From NCBI RefSeq assembly GCF_963676685.1, contig NC_092346.1, positions 71,191,821 to 71,255,820 of the forward strand: a stretch of DNA of 64,000 bases, given 5' to 3'. The notes beneath the pieces are model-generated. The model saw only the letters and a program-made list of their open reading frames with translations, made no database searches and was not told where the DNA came from. Origin of the DNA: Mytilus edulis. Taxonomy: Eukaryota; Mollusca; Bivalvia; Mytilida; Mytilidae. The position numbers and the translations under genes were made by a program. Of the stretch, positions 55,601 through 64,000 are shown piece after piece; the first letter of the stretch is position 1; the number at the start of each line of letters is the position of its first letter.

Positions 55601-58600
55601 ACTAGAAAAACAAGTATCGATAACACTTTCTTGCAAAAAAATCTCATCTTTATTCAGTGTTTTCCCTCATCCAAATTATGAAGACAAATATGGTCTTTAG
55701 ATAATCCGTCATTTTGATGTGATTTTTTATAAGTACAGATCATTTAAAAAACTGTATTTTTGCCTTCAGATTGTTATTATTTTTATCAGTTATACATATT
55801 TTCAGATTGACGGTAGGAGTTAAGAATTGAGAATTAAGAACAAACCTTCAAAATCAACCTCGTTCATGATATCAACAAGTTCATCTTTTGGTACGTTGTA
55901 TCCTAGAGATTTCATAAGTGTTCCTATCTCTCTTGTAAGAATAACTCCTTCTCCGCCACGATCGTAGATAGCAAAGGCATGCTTAATAGCTGAAATTCAT
56001 TCATAATACAGTTATTATAAATAGATGTGCCGTTTAAAAGAAAATTAAGACACAAATAAGTCAAAGATGCAAAAACACACATAAATATACATAAACATGC
56101 ATTGAAACGCGAGAAACTAGAAATTGCAAGCGTATGCATATAAATACTGTCTATCTCAATAAACTTTAATCTAAAAATTTTAATTTGTAGAAAGTTTGCA
56201 ATTATAAGCATGCATAATCTGTAAACTTATTAAAATCTAATGGAACTGAAATCAAAATAAAATCCATACAACCAAAGAAGACTGACAATTTGGTTTGGCA
56301 GGATGTATAAATGCACTGCCACGTCCGGTAAACTGTTGAAATCCAACACATTTTACATGACCTCCTTTGCCATTGCATGGCAGTCTAAACTCCAAAGCTC
56401 TATTCCGGTCCATCAACTTTCCAGAACATCCCTATCTGAGTTATTGTTTACATGTATCAGATATTTGTAAGACAATCAATCAACAGTCACTTTACGTGCG
56501 AAAGCAATTCCCAAAGAGAAGACCTTGTTTGGCTAACAAGATGAAGACTGTTCGTGTAAAAATTTACTGAACACCAAAAGGATGTGAATTTGCAAGATCA
56601 CAAAGCTGTCAAATCGTGCTACTATTAAGCCTGATAGACCCGATGTGTGTTTTAAAAGATCGTTGATGATACTATTAGATATAAATATGTTGTACTGTGA
56701 CTTATAGCAAGTGTTGCTCTCTGTCTAGTGTAGTATGTAAAAAAAAAAAACCTTGCAATTTGTTTTCAAACTGTTTAACTGATCAGAAATTGTAACCAAC
56801 TTATGTGGAAAACCACAGCCATGGCAAGTTATCAAAGAGCAAGGTGAAAAATAATAAAGCCTTCTTACAAACCTATAATAGATATAAGAAGCTGTGGTAA
56901 AGGGCCAATGAGATAATTCTCCATCAAATTCACAATTTGTGAAAGTACTGTCTTCAACACAGAGCATTTGCTAACACCGAACAGCAAGACTAATTCCTTT
57001 TCAATGCTATGATGAAAGTATTGTTAAAAATTGCTGTACATGTCATTGGTATTGTAAAGTTCATTCCAAAGGTACTAGATATTAATTTTAAAATAATGAA
57101 TAAATGTCATAATTTATGTTTTTGAATTATTTCTTCTTAAATTATGTGGTAATATGCCGCATGCTACAAAGCTTTCTTCTTAAAGTAATATCTAAACTAC
57201 GCGGCGAAATATGTGTTAAGCTTAACTAATGTTCTCATGAAGTTTTAACGGTAGATAAGATCAATATGTAAAAAAAGGTGTTCAATGGTTTTAGATTATC
57301 TTCCATGGAAACGTATAAAACAACATAATGTAACGTCGCATACAATTTACTGAAAATAACATGTTTTCTTATGGCTAATTCATATGAATGTAATAGGCGT
57401 TTTAAAAAAGACAAATTGTATGAAAGCTTAGTTTGAACATTTTTATATTTTTATCAAAAAGGACAATTATCTCCTTTCAAATAACTCTTTACAATAACAA
57501 TCTTAATATATATATAGAAGTATTTGGCAATACGTTCATCAGAGCAATCAATGCCGGTTTAAGCCATATGATATAAAAATCATAAACAAAAATCTTCTGG
57601 GATTATAAGTATGCTTTATTTATCACCTAGTACTTTGATCACTAAACTCGGAGACTTCTACAGCTTATGGTTAAAGTTGCTGGCCAGTTTAACAGTTTGA
57701 TTTGATAAAACAAATTTCAATTTGGTCAGAATATTGAATGAAATGCAATAGGTAGAGAGAGAGAGCACTTATATTCAAGTCGCGCTAAAGGCTTCGGTCA
57801 TTATTCTAAGACTGCATTTTAAATTAGGTTAGGCTGCTTACCTGCTATCTGTTCTTCAGAAAGCCCCTGTTCTGCCTACAAAGTATTTTGAATTATTGTT
57901 TAAGTTTTTGTATGCCTCATTTATGGACAGTATGATTTCTGGTCAGTGCGTCCGTCCGTCCGTCCGTTCGTCCGTTGTACCGTTCTTCCATTCGTCCATC
58001 CGTCTGTCCCGTTTCAGGTTAAAGTTTTTGGTCGAGATAGTTTTTGATGTAGAATGAAATTCAAAACAGTGTGGCTGTGGCCATTGATTGACACATTAAA
58101 TTCATTCATTGACTGGGACAGTTTAGGTGAACGTTTGTATGTAACGCCACTGCTCACTATGTACGTTTTAAAGACACTTAAACTATGGTGTCACCAAAGG
58201 TTCTCAACACCTTAATAAAGTAATTCGAAAAAATAATCAGAAATAACACGATGTTTTGATTTATATCAATTATATAAATCAAAACATAAAGGTTATTCCT
58301 GATTAATTTTTCGAATTATTTTATAATTAAAGGCGTTAAGAAACCTTTGGTGACCCCACAGTTTAAATGTCTATCGTAGGTACGTCGTGAACAGTGGTCG
58401 TTACAGACAAACGTTCACGTAAAATGTCCCAGTCAATGGATGAATTTAATGTGTCAATCAATGGCCACAGCCACACTGTTTTGAATTTCATTCTATTTGA
58501 AGTCCAATCAACTTGAAACTTAGTACACATGTTTCCTATGGTATGATCTTTATAATTTTAATGCCAAATTAGAGATTTCCACGGTCCACTGAACACAGAA

Positions 58601-59022
58601 AATGATAGTGCGGAAGGGGCATCCGTGTACTGGGGACACATTCTTGTTTTATACTGAGTTATCAATGTTGTTTGGTCACATGCGAAATTTCCTGTTCTTG
58701 TTTTAATAACTTGAATGGTATTTCAATGCATCAGATATAAATGAATGAAATATGCTTATAAATATTTCTGGTCACAAAGGTATCATTGAAGCAAGGCTTA
58801 GACCATGAGATATGTATAATAATCGGTTCCGAAATCTAGTTTTTGTGTAAATGTGCATATAGTTTATGATATTCGTTGGCAGATGATTTTCCGTGGTTGT
58901 ATGTCTGCACAGTTTGTTTTTCATATTTTGTTTGATTCATACATATTAAGACAAATAAAGTAAAATAAGAAAAAAAATGCATATCAAACACTTAAATTTG
59001 GAAAATTTTATTTTCTTACCAT
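52680..59022 (-). CDS. Divergent calmodulin-like EF-hand protein, gene 7 (149 aa, 5 coding exons)
   Basis: The - strand exons are ATG at 59022-59020 (then GTAAGA), 57875-57842 (34 nt, one codon longer than its paralogs), 55989-55846, 54685-54443 and 52705-52680 (TGA), with phases 0,1,1,1. The start MAEQGLSEEQIAAIKHAF is close to calmodulin; the end is EDFVRQIVR. The loops have decayed: DRGGEGVILTRE (22-33; Gly at 3), DFEGKGTIGIQE (58-69; Lys at 5), DVRGKGVVDTEV (95-106; Arg, Lys, and Val at 12) and KIDRDGNIKYED (131-142; Lys at 1, Asp at 12). The helix residues that pack EF lobes remain. It may be a calcium-insensitive or weakly binding relative, comparable to light-chain-type EF proteins. 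Its introns are large and hold fold-back element copy B and R3 fragments. The last exon is short but fits frame, length and acceptor. Confidence 0.82.
55125..55420 (+). repeat. R3 interspersed repeat, best copy, in gene 7 intron 3
   Basis: TGCACCTGTCCTAAGTCGGG, TCTCGTTTCTCGTTTTG, GACCGTTGGTTTTCCCGTTT, GGGGCCCTTTATAGCTTGTT and GGAGAGTTGTCTCATTGG. Confidence 0.75.
56876..56955 (-). repeat. R3 repeat, reverse 3'-end fragment
   Basis: ATAGATATAAGAAGCTGTGG, GCCAATGAGATAATTCTCCA and CACAATTTGTGAAAGTA. A similar fragment lies at 22585-22645. Confidence 0.55.
57948..58010. repeat. CCGT tetranucleotide-rich tract
   Basis: GCGTCCGTCCGTCCGTCCGT followed by irregular TCGTCC and CCGT units. It lies just downstream of the acceptor side of gene 7's 34-nt exon (in intron 1). 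Confidence 0.75.
58050..58495. mobile_element. 446-bp fold-back element, copy B, in gene 7 intron 1
   Basis: Its ends are TAGAATGAAATTCAAAACAG and the complement CTGTTTTGAATTTCATTCTA. The arms extend through GGCTGTGGCCATTGATTGAC and ACTGGGACA to a central TTTATATCAATTATATAAA. Confidence 0.85.
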
Positions 59023-59583
59023 TCTATATTATTTATTCCATACCGGACTAGGGTTTCACGTCCTTAACAAAGGTACATAAATGTACATCTAGATTGTTTC
59101 AAAGATAAAACTATTCATTGCTAACCGCCATACAATTATCTTACCGAACAACAATGTAATTTAGTCAATACTCCATAAAGACGATTTATATCTTAATTGA
59201 TCAAATGTGCATTATTAAAGTAAACAATACAGGTCATTTTTATCTCAGTTCTTTAATGTAGGTCTTTATGTCAATAGTGGTGCATTGAAAGAACTAAAAA
59301 AAACACGTATTAAGTAGTCAATAAAATCAATTTTTGAACAAAGAGTAAATCGAAAGGAATAAAAAAATTGGGGTTTAACAATTATACACCTCCATTTGTT
59401 AAATAAATTAAGCGATGTAATTTTGTATGAAAAAAATAATAGAATGTGAGGGACATATTAGAAAATACTTGTCTGGTTAGTTTAAACATGTTTTAATAAT
59501 TGTTAAAGCAAGAAAAAACATATATAATGATAAGGACGCAAGTTATAAACTTACGAGATCTTCTTTCAAATGCCTGGTTATCA

Positions 59584-60024
59584 TAGAATGAAATTCAAAA
59601 CAGTGTGGCTGTGGCCATTGATTAACACATTAATCCATTGACTGGGACAATTTACATGAACGTTTGTCTGTAACGACCACTGTTCATGACGTTCCTACGA
59701 TAGACATCTAAACTGTGGGGTCACCAAATGTTTCTCAACGCCTTTAATTATAAAATAATTCGAAAAATTAATCAGGAATAACCTTTATGTTTTGATTTAT
59801 ATAATTGATATAAATAAAAACATCGTGTTATTTCTGATTAGTTTTTCGAATTACTTTATCAAGGTGTTGAGAACCTTTGGTGACCCCATAGTTGAAGTGT
59901 ATTTAAAAGGTACATAGTGAGCAGTGGTCGTTACATACAAACGTTCACCTAAATTGTCCCAGTCAATGGATGAATTTAATGTGTCAATCAATGGCCACAG
60001 CCACACTGTTTTGAATTTCATTCT
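59584..60024. mobile_element. Fold-back element, copy C, upstream of gene 7
   Basis: It has the same ends and arms as copy B with a small deletion near ACATTAATCCATTGACTGGG. It begins about 560 bases upstream of the gene 7 start codon, so it is close to or within the promoter or 5' UTR region. Confidence 0.85.
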
Positions 60025-61086
60025 GTGCATCGACTAATTTCATTGTTTTTTAGCGGAAGGCAAACGTTTCAAAGTTTTACAAGGATAAGTTGAGTAAATG
60101 CTATGTATACACTTTAAACTTCTTCTATGAGTTGCATATCTACCAATACTTAAATGGTCTACAAAAATGTGTAATTCCATAGTATACTTCGTATACAACA
60201 TTATTTAAGAAAAGCTTTAAAAATTGAGATCATACTTTGTCTCTGTTGATCAGTGTAAGCCACTACCCAATTCCGAAAATATTTGACAGAACATGTGTAC
60301 ACCAATGTCCATTTAAAAGAAAATAAGTTGTCCTTTAGATCTTTCACACCATTAACGAGATTATTTTGAAATGAAACCAGAAACTATTTTGACAAACTTC
60401 CTGGTTTTTTTTAAATGTACATAAAACTGTTGACACAGAGATATGTCTCGCTTGTTGGCTTACCATTCCGAAAAAGACGATCTGTTGGACAGCAAAATAT
60501 CTAATTATTTCAGTTGCTGGACTATCATGACAGCGAAATTAATTATACAAGACAATTACAATTAGTATAAGAATATGTAATATACCGGACCTTCCAGTAC
60601 CAAATGTTTATTGTAACTCCTGAATTGGTTGACAAACGGAGATGAACAGACAGCAATATAACTTCTTTTAGAAAATATCGTTGTCTATCGTAAGTAGTTA
60701 ATATCAAACTAACTAAACACAAAACTAAACTTTGAAAAATTGTCATTTCATTGAAAGTCACATGACCTAGGCGACACAGCCTTGAAACAGTCGTCAAAAT
60801 GATATGTTCTGGTAGTAATGCAACTTCATACAAAACATCATTGATCCATCTCAAGTAATTCTTATCAAACCAAGCAGAAAACTATACTTTGAAAATTCTT
60901 GATTGATTGAAATTCACCTGACCATAAACATATGGGGGCAGGGCCTTAACCTAATCGCCAAACTGATAGTAATTAATTCTGATATATCACTTGTAGTTTC
61001 TTTCAATCTAACTTAAGCAGAGTCTGACCACATCAAAATATTGCTGATCAATTCAAAGTCACTGGACCATAGCCAAGGGAAAGGGT
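60025..61086. other. Spacer with no recognisable feature
   Basis: AT-rich DNA. The longest open frame (60854-60543, - strand) has no recognisable motif and no family support. Confidence 0.4.
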
Positions 61087-61094
61087 CTCAAAAG

Positions 61095-61809
61095 CAGGGG
61101 TCGAAATTGGCGCTGGTCCGGTGGTCCGAGACCAGTAGAATTTGTGTCGGACCAGTAGATTTTTTCAGCTGGTGGACTGGCGGGCCAGTAGAATCTTTTT
61201 TTTTTAATCACTTATTGCATCTATATCTCGGTTTGTTTACAAAAAAATAAACCCGAGAAATTATTTGTAGTGTACTGGGGGTACTATTTTAAAAGTATTT
61301 AATTAATATCTCAGATGAGCGCACTACACAACAACACAAAATGTAGGAAATTTTGGATGGAGTTAAAACGCCGGGCAAAACAAAATTAATTAATTAAGCG
61401 AAATTCAGAAGGAAGATTTTTCAAACTGACAAAAGGAAACGTTAATATAAAATATCCTGTGAAATAGATCTCGAATGGTTAAATTGTAAAGTCGATCGTT
61501 ATGTAATGCATTGTGAAACATGTGAACAATTTGCAGTGACAGACCTAGATGATAAATGTATTTTTGTAACGGGATCTTCAAATTTTAAGTAAGATTTTGT
61601 ACTTGCTCATGAACAAAGAGAACAGCACAAACTAAATAAAGAAGACGAAAGCAGCTGAGGAAAATAAAACTAAAAATCTGTCATATCTTTTAGTGGTTAT
61701 CAAATGAATGTCATTTTTGCAGGACCAGTAAATTTTGAGCCGGACCAGTAGATTTTAAGTCCACTGGTCCGACTGGCCAGTACACTAAAAAGCTTAAATT
61801 CGACCCCTG
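61095..61809 (+). mobile_element. Non-autonomous hAT element (715 bp) with intact 8-bp target duplication
   Basis: The ends CAGGGGTCGAAATT and AATTCGACCCCTG are hAT-type terminal inverted repeats, flanked by identical CTCAAAAG at 61087-61094 and 61810-61817. Copies of GGACCAGTAGATTTT-like motif occur near both ends. Inside, a + strand frame from about 61473 reads EWLNCKVDRYVMHCETCEQF and then FVTGSSNFK, a stop, and VLAHEQREQH. This looks like the N-terminal zinc-finger region found in some hAT transposases (C-x2-C ... GSSNF ... H ... H). The catalytic domain is absent, so this is an internal-deletion derivative that keeps a dead 5' coding piece. Confidence 0.85.
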
Positions 61810-61825
61810 CTCAAAAGTGTCGTCA

Positions 61826-64000
61826 AACTATAAATAAATAAATAAAAAATAAGCTTTATCTAGTATAAGAGTCGGCAAGGTATACAAACATAGACAAACA
61901 TAAGCTCTAAAGAGCATTTAACCGACATATGAGACATTTTTAACAATACAACATTTATAACAATACAAACACATAATATAATACACATGCAATAAATTTC
62001 ACAGCACAAAAATGAAACACTAAAAGCAGAATATAGCATTAGCTAGGTATTAAGGCTAAAAGCATACAAGTGTAAACAAGGCATAACAGCTGGCAAAATA
62101 CTTAGCGTAAAATATTTGAAAAACGGTGTATGATCTAGATGGTAAATAAATTTGCATAATATATAAACTAAAAGTCTGCACAAACTGTGCACTTACAGTC
62201 ATTTCCATTCCATGACTTTAAAATATTTTTGAACTGACTAAAATTAGTAATTTTTCTAAAATCATCAGGTAGATCATTCAATAAAACAGCAGCTGTGTAT
62301 TTAAAAGAGTTCGTACCATAGGTTGATGTTCGGAGCCTAGGTATATCTACAATATTAGAATACCTAAAATTATATTTACAATCTTTCAATACAACTAAAT
62401 CATGTAACTTAAAGCATTGTGGTGACAATTTATATAAAATTTTAAAACACTCAATAGCCATGTTACGCATACGTCTTATTTTCAGTGATGGAACCTTTGC
62501 TCGTAAAAGTTGTTCATCATATGAACTAACATAGTCTTCATATATAAATCGTAAAACCCTTTCCTGAATTTTTTCAATTTGGGGGTGTTATTTTTGTTGC
62601 AAAAATGCCATACCAAAGGACAAAAATTGCAATTAGATAAAATAAATGTGTGGAAAATGGTCAATTTAATCAATTTAGTAAGGTATCAGCCAATGCGCTT
62701 TAAAAAATTCAGTCGTTGGGATGTTTTACGACAAATATTTTTAATGTGGTGATAGTCAATATCAATACCTAAAAGTTTGACAATCTCATCACAGGATATT
62801 TTTGCTGACTGTATATTAAAAACAGGCTTTTTTTCAAATGTTTTATTTCCAACTGCAATGGCTTGGAATTTGTCAGGATTTGCTAGCATACAATTAAATC
62901 TAAACCAGTCTATTAAAACAGTACTTTCTCTTTCAAGTGTACATAATAAATTTTTCAAAATTGTTGTCAGCATATGACAGAGTATTATCATCGGCATAAT
63001 TATACAGGATACCATGTTCAATAACATAGAATATGTCATTTATAAAAATATTAAATAATAGGGGCCCCAGGATTGAGCCTCGTGGTACCCCTTTCTGAAT
63101 GTCAGCCCAACTGCTTAGTACTCCCCGAAGTTTGATTTGTTGACTACAATCTGTAAGATAATTTTGAAGTAATTTCACTGATTTCGAAAAAAGACCGTAG
63201 GCAGATAATTTACTTGAAAGAATATCATGAGGTAAACAGTCAAAGGCTTTCAAAAGATCCATTAGTATAGCTGCCACATATATATTATTATCCAAAGCTG
63301 TTTTCCAATCTTTAAGGAGTCTCAGCAAACTAAGTCTTGTCTGACATCCATGACCTTTTTCTGAATGCACATAAAAAGCATGAAATATATTCTCAAAAAA
63401 TTCAGTCAACTGGTCATACATAACCATTTCATATACTTTTGAAATTGTTGGTAAAATGCTCACAGGTCTATAGTTCTTTTTATCCAGTGGATCATTCTTT
63501 TTGTGTAATTGTACAGCCTGATTTTCTTTGAGTCTGTTTGGAAACACACTGTATTCTATAGTATTATTTATAAATGTTGTTATGTGTTTGTTGAGTACTG
63601 GTGCACCAGCTCGTATTACCGGTAATAGTTTAGATGATATCTGATCTACACCAGTAGCTTTTTTATATATTGATCTGTTTCACCAGTTTGTCTACAGTGT
63701 CAACATGTATAGGTTTAAAATCAAAAGGTTTATCATGTTGTATGTTAGATTTAATTTTTAAAATACTGGGATGTGTTTTTCTTCAAAAATAGTACCTTTG
63801 CCTATGTCATTGGCAACATTAACAAAAAAAGTATAAAGTTGTCACAAACATCTTTAGTGTCATTTAAAATTTCATTATCATCCACAAGTACAATTTGTTG
63901 TTGGCTACAAATAGACTTTTTTAGATAAAAATGGTTTGACTGTGCTATAAAAGTGTTTTGATTTTTGTCCTCCAGCACATCTTTCTTGATAATAAATGTT
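61826..64000 (-). pseudogene. Frameshifted non-LTR retrotransposon (LINE), 3' part, running off the window
   Basis: The - strand frame 63547-62933 holds a reverse transcriptase: NYRPVSILPTISKVYEMVM, AAILMDLLKAFDCLPHDIL (motif A), GVPRGSILGPLLFNIFINDI (motif B) and YNYADDNTLSYADN (motif C with both Asp). Upstream, KKATGVDQISSKLLP (about 63660) continues it. Frame changes near 63000 and 62680 lead to DEIVKLLGIDIDYHH, and then to RLRTSTYGTNSFKYTAAVLL and NDLPDDFRKITNFSQFKNIL (62470-62168). The end is WNGNDCKCTVCADF. The 3' tail is AATAAATAAATAAAAAATAA-like at 61832. It is of jockey/CR1/L2 type from motif style; the exact clade needs a tree. The RT core is intact but the polyprotein is broken. 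The 5' part lies beyond 64000. Confidence 0.85.

Noticed and set aside
60543-60854. 103-codon minus-strand open frame
   Set aside because: There is no recognisable motif, no introns with good sites nearby, and composition like the surrounding spacer.

Overview
The window is AT-rich, intron-rich animal DNA, most likely from a marine mussel (Mytilus-type bivalve). Several interspersed repeats match sequence I recall from mussel genomes, for example the one containing CGCCAGACGCGCGTTTCGTC. The species assignment is inference. There are no prokaryotic features and no structural RNA genes.

The main content is a cluster of calmodulin-like EF-hand genes. Six can be assembled from start codon to stop codon and a seventh is a broken remnant. 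Four lie on the + strand (9-12436, 15460-22888, 28900-33770, 37185-40146). They converge on three on the - strand (42036-47661, remnant 48177-49473, 52680-59022). All six complete models share one exon plan: an exon ending exactly at the initiator ATG, an exon of 31 nt (34 nt in the last gene), one of 144 nt, one of 252 or 243 nt, and a 26-32 nt last exon carrying the stop. The intron phases are 0, 1, 1, 1. This matches the 5' part of animal calmodulin genes. The + strand genes (252-nt exon, 152-153 aa) and - strand genes (243-nt exon, 149 aa) form two subfamilies. Calcium ligands are canonical or nearly so in genes 1 and 2, changed in EF2 of gene 3 and EF3 of gene 5, and lost from much of genes 4 and 7. 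The set looks like a birth-and-death family of calcium sensors.

Introns and spacers are packed with mobile and repetitive DNA. Intron 1 of gene 1 holds a 31-unit minisatellite with a nested higher-order period. The window also contains several fold-back or MITE elements, including a 136-bp palindrome with a 9-bp target duplication, a 589-bp element and a three-copy 446-bp family. A (CT)n tract of about 136 bp sits just before the last exon of gene 2. Other elements are a PIF/Harbinger transposase relic, Penelope-like reverse transcriptase relics, a tRNA-derived SINE remnant and a non-autonomous hAT element with perfect 8-bp target duplications. The right edge (about 61826-64000) is a frameshifted LINE on the - strand.

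The repeat-family labels R1-R8 used below are mine. R1 = CGCCAGACGCGCGTTTCGTC repeat; R2 = repeat containing GACAACGCCATGG; R3 = repeat ending TTGGCACTCATACCACATCT; R4 = repeat containing AACTCCGAGGAAA and CGATGCGTGAAC; R5 = repeat ending GTATACTACTGTTGCCTTT; R6 = repeat containing GGGCCAGCTGA; R7 = repeat containing ATGCGTCCGAAG; R8 = repeat containing CAAACATGTT and CAAGTCAGGA.
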